This document shows, piece by piece, positions 46,644 through 56,096 of a stretch of DNA of 64,000 bases (the first letter of the stretch is position 1; each line of letters begins with the position of its first letter). The DNA comes from CAVQBC01 sp963848415 (GTDB lineage Bacteria > Actinomycetota > Thermoleophilia > Solirubrobacterales > Solirubrobacteraceae): NCBI GenBank assembly GCA_963848415.1, contig CAWKDN010000001.1:1240001-1304000 (forward strand), in the 5' to 3' direction. The position numbers were made by a program, and so were the translations under genes. The notes beneath the pieces were generated by a model. It worked only from the letters and a program-made list of their open reading frames with translations, had not been told where the DNA came from and did no database searches.

Positions 46644-47630
46644 GTGAGCAGCACGACCGACCGCCTGCACGTCACGCGCTCGCGCGCCAACCCCGGCGGG
46701 ATGGACGTCACGAAGGTGCTCGGCAGTGAGTCAGAGCCCTGGCGCGGCCGCAAGCCGCCGTGGTTCAAGGTCCCGCCGCCCGGCGGCCCGCGCTACCGCG
46801 AGCTGACGAACCTGATCGACTCGGAGGGCCTGCACACGGTCTGCCAGGAGGCCGCCTGCCCGAACGTCGGGGAGTGCTGGGAGCGTGGCACCGCCACCTT
46901 CATGATCCTCGGTGACACGTGCACGCGGCGCTGCGGCTTCTGCAACGTCAAGACGGGCAAGCCGACCTGGCACGACCCGCTCGAGCCGCTGCGCGTCGCG
47001 CGCTCGATCGCCCGCATGGGCCTGCGCCACGCGGTCATCACCAGCGTCGACCGCGATGACCTGCCCGACTACGGCGCCTCAGCCTTCGTCGGCGTGATCC
47101 GCTCGGTCCGTCAGCAGTCGCCGCACACGAAGGTCGAGGTGCTCACGCCCGACTTCCGCGGCGAGGAGATGCCGCTGGCCAAGGTCATCGCCGAGCGCCC
47201 CGACGTCTTCAACCACAACGTCGAGGTCGTCCCGCGCCTGTACCCCGTCGCCCGCCGCGGCTCGCGCTGGACGCGCTCGCTGCGCGTGCTGGCCAACGCC
47301 AAGGCGATGGGCGGCGAGGAGGTCACGACGAAGTCGGGCCTGATGGTCGGGCTCGGCGAGACCCACGAGGAGATGGTCGAGGCGTTCGGGATGTTGCGCG
47401 AGCACGACGTCCAGGTGCTCACGGTCGGGCAGTACCTGCGGCCGACCGAGCGCCACCTGCCGGTCGTGCGCTACTGGCATCCGGAGGAATTCACGGCGCT
47501 CGAGCAGGCCGCCTACGAGCTCGGCTTCGACCACATCGCGGCAGGGCCGCTCGTGCGCTCGAGCTACCACGCCGACGAGCACGTCCCGCAGGCCCGGCCC
47601 GGCACCGGGCCGCTCGCCGCCTCGGCCTAG
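46644..47630 (+). CDS. lipA: lipoyl synthase LipA
   Basis: 328 residues from GTG 46644. The radical-SAM cluster CTRRCGFCNV (C-x3-C-x2-C) and the auxiliary cluster CQEAACPNVGEC (C-x4-C-x5-C) are both intact, with the final RSSYHADE Ser region. It inserts two sulfurs into protein-bound octanoate made by LipB. TACCCT (46631-46636) is 7 nt before the start. The TAG stop interlocks with the SplB-like remnant at CTAG 47627-47630. Confidence 0.97.
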   Translation: MSSTTDRLHVTRSRANPGGMDVTKVLGSESEPWRGRKPPWFKVPPPGGPRYRELTNLIDSEGLHTVCQEAACPNVGECWERGTATFMILGDTCTRRCGFCNVKTGKPTWHDPLEPLRVARSIARMGLRHAVITSVDRDDLPDYGASAFVGVIRSVRQQSPHTKVEVLTPDFRGEEMPLAKVIAERPDVFNHNVEVVPRLYPVARRGSRWTRSLRVLANAKAMGGEEVTTKSGLMVGLGETHEEMVEAFGMLREHDVQVLTVGQYLRPTERHLPVVRYWHPEEFTALEQAAYELGFDHIAAGPLVRSSYHADEHVPQARPGTGPLAASA

Positions 47631-48383
47631 GGGTACCAACCCTCGAGCACGCGCTTGGAGGTCTCGGTGAAGCGGTGGGTGATGAGCTCGATCGTCAACC
47701 CGGCGCAGGCGCCCTCGCCGAGCGCGCGCGCCGCGGCGTCGAGCAGCTCGGCGTACTGCCCCCGCCAGCCGTCGACCGGCATGATCGGCGCGATCGTCAG
47801 GCCGACGGGGTAGCCGTCCTCAGCCAGCCGGGCCATGGCCGCCAGCCGGGCGTGGACCGGCGACGTGCCGCCCTCGAAGCCGACGGTCACGGCGGCGGCG
47901 TTGACCGAGACGCGGGCGCGCGTGCGCCCGCCGTGCGCGAGCCCTACCAGCGGCGTGACCGCGTCGAACTTCGTCGTGAACCGCAGCCCGGCGCCCGGTC
48001 GCGTGCCGAAGTGCTCGATCGCCCGTGCGAGCGAGCCGGTGAGGTGCTCGATCCCGAGCGGATCGGTGTAGCAGGAGGCCTCGAACGTCGTCCCCTCGCC
48101 GGCACGCTCCGCTTGGCGGGAGGTCACGGTGCCCTGCCCCTCGAAGGGCACCGTGGCGGCGAGGATCTCGTCCAGGTTGGCGAGCGCTCGGTCTCGCCCC
48201 GCAGCCGGTAAGCCGGTTCGAGGCCAGGCGCTGCACGTCGCACCCGAGCCGCTCGCAGCGGGCGGCGATCGCGTGCCCGTGCTCGTACTCGAGCGCGGCG
48301 GGCGTGACGAGCACGCGCCGCGGGCGCCACGGCCGCGGGCCGGTGCGCGCAGGGGTGGCTGAGCGGGCGGCGACGGTCGACAC
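47627..48383 (-). pseudogene. spore photoproduct lyase-like radical SAM protein with its Fe-S segment deleted
   Basis: The N-terminal part from GTG 48383 (RRVLVTPAALEYEHGHAIAA, LASNRLTG) and the C-terminal part in another frame (ALANLDEILAATVPFEGQGT, SVNAAAVTVGFEGGTSPVHA, GLTIAPIMPVDGWRGQY, LITHRFTETSK) belong to SplB-like proteins. Between LRGETERS and ANLDEI, near 48190, the stretch that should hold the CxxxCxxC cluster is absent, about 55-65 residues, with a frame change. As sequenced it cannot bind the radical-SAM cluster. Decay or an assembly collapse are both possible. Confidence 0.75.
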
Positions 48384-48437
48384 ACCCGGGATACGGGCGG
48401 GCGCGGGCCGCAGCGGGCGCTAGCCTTCCCGCGCGGC

Positions 48438-49211
48438 GTGTTCCCGCTCAAGGACAACATCCCGACGGAGCGGCTTCCCGTCGTGACGATCGCGCTGATC
48501 GTCGCCAATGTCCTCCTCTACTTCTTCTGGCAGCGCGGCGGGCTGACCCTCGGGGACCCCAGCAGCCGCGAGTACCTGCAGAACCTCGTGGACTACAGCG
48601 CGATCCCCTACGAGCTCACCCATCCCGGCGACGGCTGCCGCCTCGCGGGCGAGACGGTCACCTGCGGCGGCCCGGACGACGACCAGCCGCGCTGGTGGCT
48701 GACGCCCTTCAGCTCGATGTTCATGCACGGCGGGCTGCTGCACCTCGGCGGCAACATGCTCTTCCTGTGGATCTTCGGCAACAACATCGAGGAGTCCATG
48801 GGGCGGCTGCGCTACCTCGTCTTCTACCTGCTCGGCGGGCTCGTGGCGCTCGGCTTGCAGGTCGGGATCGAGCCGGATGCGACCATCCCCACCGTGGGAG
48901 CCTCGGGCGCGATCGCGGCCGTGCTCGGCGGCTATCTCGTCCTGTTCCCGCGGGCCCGCGTGGTCACGGTGATCTTCATCATCTTCTTCTTCACGATCCT
49001 CGAGCTGCCGGCGCTGCTGATCCTCGGCTTCTGGTTCGCCTTCCAGGTGCTCTCGGGCGTGTGGGACCTGTCCAACCCGACGGGCGGCGGCGGAGGCGTG
49101 GCCTACTTCGCCCACGTCGGCGGGTTCGCCTTCGGGATGCTGGCCGTCAAGCTGTTCGCGCGCCGGCCGATGAGCGAGCCCCAGCTGCAGGCGGCGTGGC
49201 GGCGGGCGTGA
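48438..49211 (+). CDS. rhomboid-family intramembrane serine protease
   Basis: 257 residues from GTG 48438. Six or more membrane helices carry FMHGGLLHLGGNMLFLWIFG, the catalytic Ser in PTVGASGAIAAVLGGYLVLF and the catalytic His in YFAHVGGFAFGML. An extra loop after helix 1 (about 40-85) has a Cys pair (GDGCRLAGETVTCGG) on the outer face. It cleaves membrane proteins; targets unknown. TAGCCT (48421-48426) lies 11 nt before the start. Confidence 0.92.
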   Translation: MFPLKDNIPTERLPVVTIALIVANVLLYFFWQRGGLTLGDPSSREYLQNLVDYSAIPYELTHPGDGCRLAGETVTCGGPDDDQPRWWLTPFSSMFMHGGLLHLGGNMLFLWIFGNNIEESMGRLRYLVFYLLGGLVALGLQVGIEPDATIPTVGASGAIAAVLGGYLVLFPRARVVTVIFIIFFFTILELPALLILGFWFAFQVLSGVWDLSNPTGGGGGVAYFAHVGGFAFGMLAVKLFARRPMSEPQLQAAWRRA

Positions 49212-49384
49212 TGCGCGTGGCGATCCTCGCGACCGCGCTGGCCTTCGCGCTGCTGCTCGCGGGGATGACCCTGTGGGTGCTGTTCACGACCGGGCCGGAC
49301 GTGCTCGTCGCCGTCAGCCTCGTCGTGCTGGTGGTCTTCACCTTCGGGATCGCCGGCGCGCTCACCGGAGGCCGACGGACGTGA
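49211..49384 (+). CDS. small two-helix membrane protein (57 aa)
   Basis: 57 residues from ATG 49211, which overlaps the rhomboid stop (TGATG). It is almost only two hydrophobic helices (VAILATALAFALLLAGMTLW and LVAVSLVVLVVFTFGIAGAL). Its stop overlaps the next GTG. Tight coupling on both sides argues it is real. Function unknown. Confidence 0.6.
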   Translation: MRVAILATALAFALLLAGMTLWVLFTTGPDVLVAVSLVVLVVFTFGIAGALTGGRRT

Positions 49385-50397
49385 AGCCCAGGCGGCGCTG
49401 GCCGTGGTTCGGGCTCGCGGTCCTGGTGGCCGGGGGCGGCGCGGTCGGCGTCAGCCAGCTCGTGCCCGAGCCCGACCCGCCGGCGCCGGCGCGCGTGAAC
49501 GTCGCGCGGGCCGCGCCCACCCCCGCGCCGCTCCCGCGCGGGTTCGTCGAGGACTCGGGCACGACGCCGCTGGCCGGCGGGGGCACGGAGGAGAGCCCGC
49601 TCGCGGTCCGCCTCGACGGACCGGCGGACCGCGTCCGCCTGCGCATGAAGCGGATGCCGCGCGCCGGGCTGCTCTTCGACGTCGACACCGGCCGCGTGCT
49701 GTGGCGGCGCAACCCGACGCGCGTGCTGCCGATCGCCTCGCTGACGAAGATGATGACCGCGCTCGTCGCCGTCGATCGCATCCCGGAGGGCGCCAGGGTC
49801 CGCGTCACGCGCGAGACGCTCGCCTACGACCGGACGGGCTCGGCGGTGGGCATGTTCAAGCTCGGCCGCCGCGTCGGCGTGAACACGATGCTGCACGGCC
49901 TGCTGCTGGTCTCCGGCAACGACGCGGCGATCGCGCTCGCCCAGCGCGCGGGCGGGACGGTCCCCGGCTTCGTGCGGCTCATGAACCGCCGGGCGCGCGC
50001 GATGGGGCTGAGCTGTACCCGCTTCTCCACGCCACACGGCTTCAAGAACCGCGGCAACCACTCGTGCGCGGCCGACCTGGCGGCGCTCGGCCGCGCCGTC
50101 CTGCACGAGCCGCGCCTGGCGCGCATCGTCCGCCGCCCCAGGGCCGTCATGCCCTTCCCCACCAAGGGCGGCAAGATCTTCCTGTACAACAGCAATCCCC
50201 TGCTCAGGCAGGGGTATCGCGGCATCACGGGGATCAAGACGGGCTACACGGACCGCGCCGGGCGCTGCATCGTCGCCACCGCCCGGCGCGGGCGCGTGCG
50301 CCTCGGCGTCGTGCTGCTGCACTCGCCCGACACCGGCAAGCAGGGCCGCATGCTGCTCGACCGCGGCTTCGCCCGGGTAGGGCAGCTGTCGCGCTGA
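49381..50397 (+). CDS. D-alanyl-D-alanine carboxypeptidase (S11 family)
   Basis: 338 residues from GTG 49381. An N-terminal membrane anchor (about 7-26) and a Pro-rich linker precede the penicillin-binding domain with the three motifs SLTK (Ser nucleophile, in IASLTKMMTALVA), SGN (LLVSGNDAAIAL) and KTGYT (GIKTGYTDRAGRC). It trims the terminal D-Ala of peptidoglycan peptides outside the membrane. There is no C-terminal PBP5-type extension, so it is a minimal form. Confidence 0.93.
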   Translation: MKPRRRWPWFGLAVLVAGGGAVGVSQLVPEPDPPAPARVNVARAAPTPAPLPRGFVEDSGTTPLAGGGTEESPLAVRLDGPADRVRLRMKRMPRAGLLFDVDTGRVLWRRNPTRVLPIASLTKMMTALVAVDRIPEGARVRVTRETLAYDRTGSAVGMFKLGRRVGVNTMLHGLLLVSGNDAAIALAQRAGGTVPGFVRLMNRRARAMGLSCTRFSTPHGFKNRGNHSCAADLAALGRAVLHEPRLARIVRRPRAVMPFPTKGGKIFLYNSNPLLRQGYRGITGIKTGYTDRAGRCIVATARRGRVRLGVVLLHSPDTGKQGRMLLDRGFARVGQLSR

Positions 50398-50448
50398 GCG
50401 CGCGCCGCTTCCGTCCAGAACCGCCGCCCGCCCGTATGACCTGACAGC

Positions 50449-51502
50449 ATGGCTTCACCGGAACCCAGCGCCCGACCGCCGGCCGCCGCGCGCGAGGACG
50501 CCGGCGGCGGCGGAACGCAAGGCCGATCACCTGCGCATCGCGGCCGGCGCGGGGATCGAGCACGGCAGCTCGACCGGCCTCGAGCGGGTCCGCCTGCGCC
50601 ATCGTGCACTGCCCGAGCGCCCGCTCGCGAGCGTCACGCTGGCGACGCGGCTGCTCGGCGCCGAGCTGGGCGCGCCGCTGGTGATCTCGGCGATGACCGG
50701 CGGCACCGAGGCGGCGGGTGAGCTCAACCGCCGCCTGGCCCGCGCTGCCGCCCAGCACCGGATCGCGCTGGTGCTCGGCTCCGGCCGGCGGCTGCTGGAG
50801 GACCCGGCCCTGCTGCAGACCTACCGCCCGAACGGCTCCGAGCGACCGCCCCTGCTCCTGGCCAACCTCGGGGCGGCGCAGATCCGCGGCCCCGAGGGCG
50901 CCGTCAGCGCCGAGCGGCTCGTCGAGCTGCTCGACGCCGACGGGCTCACGATCCACCTCAACCCGATCCAGGAGGCGGTCCAGCCCGAGGGCGAGCCCGA
51001 CTTCTCCGGCGTGCTCGACGGCATCGCCGCCGTCGTCGCCCGGCTCGCCCCGCGGCCGGTGCTGGTCAAGGAGGTGGGCTTCGGCCTGGACCCCGAGGAC
51101 GTCCGCGGCCTGGCCGCCGCCGGCGTCGCGGCGGTCGACGTGGCCGGCTCGGGCGGCACCAACTGGGCGCTGATCGAGGGGCGGCGGGACCCGCGGGCGG
51201 GGGCCGTCGCAGCCGCCTTCGCGGACTGGGGGCTACCGACCGCCGAGGCGCTGGCGGGCGCCTGCGCGGCGGCGCCGGGGCTGCCGGTGCTCGCCTCCGG
51301 CGGCCTGCGCGACGGCGTCGAGGTGGCCAAGTGCCTCGCGCTCGGCGCCACCGCGGCCGGGCTCGCGCGCCCCTTCCTGATCGCCGCGCAGTCCGACCGC
51401 GCCGGCCAGGCGATCGCGACGGTGATCGAGCAGCTGCGGATCGCGACGTGGGCGGCCGGCGCCGCCGCCGGCTCCGAGCTCGGCCGGGCGCAGCTCGCAT
51501 GA
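50449..51502 (+). CDS. fni: type 2 isopentenyl-diphosphate delta-isomerase, start region frameshifted or mis-resolved
   Basis: The FMN-dependent IDI-2 is clear: ERKADHLRIAAG, STGLERVRLRHRALPE, PLVISAMTGGTEAAGELNRR, LLLANLGAAQIRG, HLNPIQEAVQPEGEPDFSG, VKEVGFGLDPEDV and VAGSGGTNWALIEG. It converts IPP to DMAPP, feeding the carotenoid genes next to it. The frame that encodes ERKADHL has no ATG/GTG/TTG upstream; ATG 50449 is in another frame, and the two would join by a one-base slip in the GGC run near 50500-50512. GTG 50681 would cut off the N-terminus. The stop overlaps crtI. Confidence 0.8.
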
Positions 51503-52980
51503 GGGCCGTGGTGATCGGCGCCGGGCTGGGCGGGCTGGCCGCCGCCCTGCGCCTCCAGGGCATGGGCCACGACGTGACGGTGGTCGAGCAGCGCGCGCGT
51601 CCCGGCGGGCGCGCCTACCGGCTCCAGGACGGCGGCTACACCTGGGACATGGGCCCGTCGCTGGTGACGATGCCCTGGGTGCTCGAGGACACGTTCGCGG
51701 CCGGCGGGCTCGACCTCCACTCGGAGGTGACGATGCGCCGGCTCGAGCCGCTCTACCGGATCTACTGGGCGGGCGAGGAACGTCACTTCGACTTCACCGC
51801 CGATCGCGAGGCGCTGCGGGCCGAGATCGCCCGCTTCTCCGCTCGCGACGCCGGCCGCCTCGATGGCTTCCTGGCGGCGCTGAAGCCGATCTACGAGGAC
51901 GCGATCCTCGCTGCGGGCCGCCGGCCCTTCCTCACGGCCCGCCCGTTCGCCGAGCTGGTGCCGACGATGCTGCGCCTCAACGCCGTGCTGCCGCTGCATC
52001 GCTTCGTCTCGCGCCACTTCGAGCACCCGCGCGTGCGCGAGGCCTTCTCCTTCCACTCGCTGTTCATCGGCGGCGATCCCTACCGCGTGCCGGCGATCTA
52101 CGGCGCGCTGGTCTACCTGCAGGTGCTCGACGGCGGCTGGTACACCGACGGCGGGGTCTACGCGCTGGTGGAGGCGATGGCGCGCGCGCTGGACGTCCGC
52201 TGCGGCGACGGCGTGGAGCGCATCGAGCAGGCCGGCGGCCGCGTGGCGGGCGTGCGCCTGGCCTCGGGCGAGCGGATCGCCGCCGACGTCGTGGTCTCCA
52301 ACGCCGACGTGCTGCGCGCGCACACCCTGCTCGGCCGCCCGGCCCCGCGCCGGCGGCTGCGCGAGACGATGTCCTGCTTCCTGCTCTACCTCGGCACGGA
52401 CCGCCCCTTCGAGCGGCTCAGCCATCACACGCTGCTGGTGGGCGCCGGCTACAAGGACTTCATCCGCACCGTCACCCGCGGCGGCGAGCTGCCGCGCAAC
52501 CTGTCCACCTACGTGCACGCGCCCGCGCGTACCGAGCCGGGCATGGCGGCGCCCGGCGGCGACTCGATCTCCGTGCTGCTGCCGGTCCCGAACCTCCGCG
52601 CGCCGATCGACTGGGCGAGCGCCGCCGACGGCCTGCGCGACGCGCTGCTGGAGGACTTCGAGACGACCTTCGGGCTCACCGGCCTGCGCGCCTCGGTGCG
52701 CGTCGAGCACCGGATGGACCCGCTGGACTTCGAGCGCGAGCTCGGCGCCGAACTGGGCAACGCGTTCGCGGTCGAGCCGACCCTGCACCAGTCGGCCTAC
52801 TTCCGCCAGCCCAACCGCGACCGCCACGTCGGCGGCATGTACCACGTCGGCGGTGGCACCCACCCGGGCGCCGGCATCCCCGGCGTGCTGATGGGTGCCG
52901 AGGTCACGGCGACCCTCGTGGCCGCCGACCACCCGGCCCCGCGGCGCGTCACCGGCGGACGCGCGGACGTGGCCGCATGA
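51499..52980 (+). CDS. crtI: phytoene desaturase-type carotenoid oxidoreductase
   Basis: 493 residues. FAD-binding start VVIGAGLGGLAAALRLQGMG and the family motif YTWDMGPSLVTMPWVLED are intact, with GGWYTDGGVYALVEAMARAL and the C-terminal VGGGTHPGAGIPGVLMGAEV. It desaturates phytoene stepwise to lycopene or neurosporene. ATG overlaps the fni stop (ATGA) and its own stop overlaps crtB, so fni-crtI-crtB form one coupled operon. Confidence 0.94.
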   Translation: MRAVVIGAGLGGLAAALRLQGMGHDVTVVEQRARPGGRAYRLQDGGYTWDMGPSLVTMPWVLEDTFAAGGLDLHSEVTMRRLEPLYRIYWAGEERHFDFTADREALRAEIARFSARDAGRLDGFLAALKPIYEDAILAAGRRPFLTARPFAELVPTMLRLNAVLPLHRFVSRHFEHPRVREAFSFHSLFIGGDPYRVPAIYGALVYLQVLDGGWYTDGGVYALVEAMARALDVRCGDGVERIEQAGGRVAGVRLASGERIAADVVVSNADVLRAHTLLGRPAPRRRLRETMSCFLLYLGTDRPFERLSHHTLLVGAGYKDFIRTVTRGGELPRNLSTYVHAPARTEPGMAAPGGDSISVLLPVPNLRAPIDWASAADGLRDALLEDFETTFGLTGLRASVRVEHRMDPLDFERELGAELGNAFAVEPTLHQSAYFRQPNRDRHVGGMYHVGGGTHPGAGIPGVLMGAEVTATLVAADHPAPRRVTGGRADVAA

Positions 52981-53792
52981 GCGTCGCCCCACCCGTCCTG
53001 GTCGAGGCGCGCTCGACGACCCAGCGCGTCGCGCGGACCTTCTCGCTGGCCTGCCGGATGCTCCCGCGCCACCTGCGCGACGACGTCTACCTGCTCTATC
53101 TGGTCTTCCGCACGCTCGACGACCTCGTCGACGAGGGCCGTCCGCAGGCCGAGATGCGCGTCGCGGCGGTCGAGGCCTGGGCCGCCGGCGCCGAGGGCCG
53201 ACGCACGCGCGAGGTCGCCATCCTCGACTCGCTCGACGAGCGCTACGAGCTCCCGCGCGACGCGCTGACCGACTTCTGCGCGGGCATGCGCCACGACCTG
53301 GCGGCGACCGCCGTGGCGACCGAGGACGAGCTGGACACCTACTGCTACCGGGTGGCCGGGACCGTCGGCGTCGTGATGGCGGCGCTGCTGGGCACGCGCG
53401 ATCCGGTGCTCGCGCGGCCCGCCGCGGCGGCGCTCGGGATGGCGATGCAGCGGACCAACATCCTGCGCGACATCGACGAGGACCTGGCCAACGGCCACGT
53501 CTACCTCGCGGCGGAGACGATCGCCCACCACGGGGGGTCGCTCGCGCCGGGACGGCGGGCCGGCCTGCTGCGCGACCAGATCGCCCGCGCCGACGCGCTC
53601 TACGACGAGGGCTGCGCGGGCATCGCCCAGCTCGAGCACGGGCGCCGGGCGATCGCCGCCGCCGCCGGGATGTACCGCGAGATCCTGCGCCAGATCGAGC
53701 GCGAGGGCTACGGCGCCTCGCCCGGGCGGGCGATGGTCCGCCGCCGGCGCAAGCTGGCGATCGCCGCCCGCCGCGGGGTGCTCAGTCGCTAG
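52977..53792 (+). CDS. crtB: phytoene synthase
   Basis: 271 residues. The two Asp-rich regions are RTLDDLVDE and RTNILRDIDEDLANGHVYL. RTFSLACRMLPRHLRDDVYL and YCYRVAGTVGVVMAALLG are typical of squalene/phytoene synthases. It condenses two geranylgeranyl diphosphates; coupling with crtI supports phytoene rather than squalene. The 3' end overlaps the convergent transporter gene by 11 nt. Confidence 0.94.
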   Translation: MSVAPPVLVEARSTTQRVARTFSLACRMLPRHLRDDVYLLYLVFRTLDDLVDEGRPQAEMRVAAVEAWAAGAEGRRTREVAILDSLDERYELPRDALTDFCAGMRHDLAATAVATEDELDTYCYRVAGTVGVVMAALLGTRDPVLARPAAAALGMAMQRTNILRDIDEDLANGHVYLAAETIAHHGGSLAPGRRAGLLRDQIARADALYDEGCAGIAQLEHGRRAIAAAAGMYREILRQIEREGYGASPGRAMVRRRRKLAIAARRGVLSR

Positions 53793-55083
53793 CCGCGTGA
53801 TCGCCGTCGAGGACCTTGAGCTCCTCGATCTGGGCGTTGTCGGCCCGGACCACCTCGAGCCGGAGACCCTCGATCGTGACGACCTCGCCGGTCTGCGGCG
53901 GGCGGCCCAGCATCTCGAGGATGAAGCCGCCGATGGTCGCCTCGTGGGCGTCGGCCAACTCGAGCGAGAGCTGCTCGCCGACCAGGCGGATCGGGGCCCA
54001 GCCGGCGACGGTCGTCACGCCGTCCGACGTGGTGATCGGCTCGGCGTCCTCGGGGTCGAACTCGTCGGCGATCTCGCCCACGATCTCCTCGAGCACGTCC
54101 TCGAGCGTGATCAGGCCGACCGCGGTGCCGTGCTCGTCGATCACCAGCGCCATGTGGCCGCGCCGCCGGCGCAGGCCCTCGAGCAGCTCGTCGATCAGCA
54201 TCGACTCCGGGACACGGACGAGCGGGCGCGCGAGCTCGCGCAGGTCCGGCGCGCTCCCGTTCTGAGCCACCAGCAGGTCCTTGGCGTGCAGCAGGCCGAC
54301 CGTCGCGTCCAGCCCGCCGTCAGGCTCGCACAGCGGCAGGCGCGTGAGGCCGGTGGCGCGGATGCGCTCGACCACGTCGGCGAAGCCGGCGTCGGTCGTG
54401 ACGTACTCGGCGCTGCGGCGGGGGATCATCACCTCGCGCGCGCGCCGGTCGCCGAAGGTCAGCACGTTGTCGGTGAAGTCGCGCTCACCCTCCTGGATCT
54501 CCCCGCCCGCGTGGCTCTCGTGGACGATCTGGCGCAGCTCCTCCTCGCTGTAGGGATCGTGTCCCGCCTCGCGCGCAGGCGGGATCCCGAACGGCTTGAG
54601 CACCAGGTTCCCCATGCCGTTGAAGAGGTCGACGAGCGGCTTGGTGAGGAAGTAGAAGACGCGCATGAACGGCGCGACGGCGAGCGCCGTGACCGAGGTG
54701 CGGGCGATCGCGAGGCTCTTGGGCGCCAGCTCGCCGAGCACCACGTGCAGGAGCGTGATGATCAGGAAGGCGAGCAGGCCGGCGAGGGGAACGCTCAGCA
54801 GCCGCGCCTCCTCGCCGAGCAAGGGCTCGAGCAGGTCGTGGAACGCTCGCTCGCCCACGACGCCGAGGCCGAGGCTGGACACGGTGATGCCGAGCTGGCA
54901 CGCGGCCAGGTAGGCGTCGATGTGATCGATCGCGTGGCGGACCGACTTCGCCCCGGGCCGCCGGTCGCGCTCCCACTGGCGGATCTGCGTCGGGCGCAGG
55001 CGAGCGAGCGAGAACTCGGTGGCCACGAAGAAGCCGTTGAGGGCCACGAGCGCCAGCGCGAAGAGGAGATCGAGGCCGGTCAC
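53782..55083 (-). CDS. CNNM/HlyC-CorC family transporter-like protein
   Basis: 433 residues. The N-terminal CNNM (DUF21) domain has three to four helices (LDLLFALALVALNGFFVATE; LLAFLIITLLHVVLGELAPK). A CBS pair follows (EVMIPRRSAEYVTTDAGFAD; GHMALVIDEHGTAVGLITLE with DVLEEIVGEIADEFD) and a C-terminal CorC/HlyC domain. These proteins are linked to Mg/Co efflux. GTG 55083. It interrupts the carotenoid genes on the opposite strand. Confidence 0.92.
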   Translation of the reverse strand: MTGLDLLFALALVALNGFFVATEFSLARLRPTQIRQWERDRRPGAKSVRHAIDHIDAYLAACQLGITVSSLGLGVVGERAFHDLLEPLLGEEARLLSVPLAGLLAFLIITLLHVVLGELAPKSLAIARTSVTALAVAPFMRVFYFLTKPLVDLFNGMGNLVLKPFGIPPAREAGHDPYSEEELRQIVHESHAGGEIQEGERDFTDNVLTFGDRRAREVMIPRRSAEYVTTDAGFADVVERIRATGLTRLPLCEPDGGLDATVGLLHAKDLLVAQNGSAPDLRELARPLVRVPESMLIDELLEGLRRRRGHMALVIDEHGTAVGLITLEDVLEEIVGEIADEFDPEDAEPITTSDGVTTVAGWAPIRLVGEQLSLELADAHEATIGGFILEMLGRPPQTGEVVTIEGLRLEVVRADNAQIEELKVLDGDHAASD

Positions 55084-55115
55084 GTTGTGAGCCTGTCAGG
55101 GTAGAAGGAAGGGTT

Positions 55116-56096
55116 GTGGGTCGTTCAGGTCCGAGATTCAGCTCGTCCGTCCGTCGTCAGCGCCTGCGCCGCAGGCGCGCGCTGGCGGGGCTCGGCGCCC
55201 TGGCGGTGTTCGCCGTCTGCGTCGGCGCCTGGGCGGCCACGCGTGGCTCCGAGGAGCCCGCCGCCGGCGGAGGGGGCGGGAAGGACGGCGAGGCGAGGGC
55301 CGACGCGCCTCCGCCCGAGCTGCCCCGCGGCGGGCGCCGGATCTTCCCGGACCACCGGGTCGTCGGCTTCTACGGGGCGCCGCAGTCCGAGGAGCTCGGC
55401 GCGCTGGGGATCGGCAGGCCCGACGGCGCGGCGCGGCGCCTGCTGCGCGTGGCCAGGCCCTACGAGCGCAAGTCGCGCCCGGTGCTGCCGGCGCTGGAGC
55501 TGATCGCCGTGATCGCCCAGGCCGACGGCGGCGAGGACGGCCAGTACCGCTTCCGCCAGCCCGACAGCATCATCCGCCGCTACCTGAAGGCGGCGCGCAA
55601 GGTCAAGGGGCTGCTGCTGCTGGACATCCAGCCCGGCCGCGCCGACTTCTTCACCGAGACCGAGCGCTTGCGCAAGTGGCTCAAGGAGCCCGACGTCGGC
55701 CTCGCGCTGGATCCCGAGTGGCGCGTCAACGAGGGCGAGGTGCCCGGCCAGGTGATCGGCTCGGTCAGCTCGCGCGAGGTCAACGCCACCTCGCTGTGGC
55801 TCTCCCAGCTGGTCGAGCGCAACCGGCTGCCGAACAAGCTCTTCGTCATCCACCAGTTCACCGACGACATGGTCGACGACCGGCAGGTCAAGCCGCGCAA
55901 GGGCCTGGAGGTCGTCCTCAACGTCGACGGCTTCGGCGGCCGGGCGGTCAAGACCGGCAAGTACGAGGCCTTCACGCGTGCCGCCCCGCGCTTCAACCAG
56001 GGCTTCAAGCTCTTCTACCGCGAGGACACGAACCTGATGACGCCGCGCCAGGTGCTGCGGCTGGACCCGCCGCCGGACCTCGTGGTCTACGAGTGA
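55116..56096 (+). CDS. membrane-anchored extracytoplasmic protein of unknown function
   Basis: 326 residues from GTG 55116, preceded by GAAGGAAGGG. A basic start and one helix (LAGLGALAVFAVCVGAWAAT) anchor it. After a Gly/Glu linker comes a ~250-residue domain: HRVVGFYGAPQSEELGALGI, ELIAVIAQADGGEDGQYRF, LLLLDIQPGRADFFTETERL, VGLALDPEWRV, LFVIHQFTDDMV. The strand pattern looks like a TIM-barrel, as in glycoside-hydrolase-like domains, with Asp/Glu at strand ends. No family is claimed. Its stop overlaps the carotenoid gene that follows. Confidence 0.7.
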   Translation: MGRSGPRFSSSVRRQRLRRRRALAGLGALAVFAVCVGAWAATRGSEEPAAGGGGGKDGEARADAPPPELPRGGRRIFPDHRVVGFYGAPQSEELGALGIGRPDGAARRLLRVARPYERKSRPVLPALELIAVIAQADGGEDGQYRFRQPDSIIRRYLKAARKVKGLLLLDIQPGRADFFTETERLRKWLKEPDVGLALDPEWRVNEGEVPGQVIGSVSSREVNATSLWLSQLVERNRLPNKLFVIHQFTDDMVDDRQVKPRKGLEVVLNVDGFGGRAVKTGKYEAFTRAAPRFNQGFKLFYREDTNLMTPRQVLRLDPPPDLVVYE

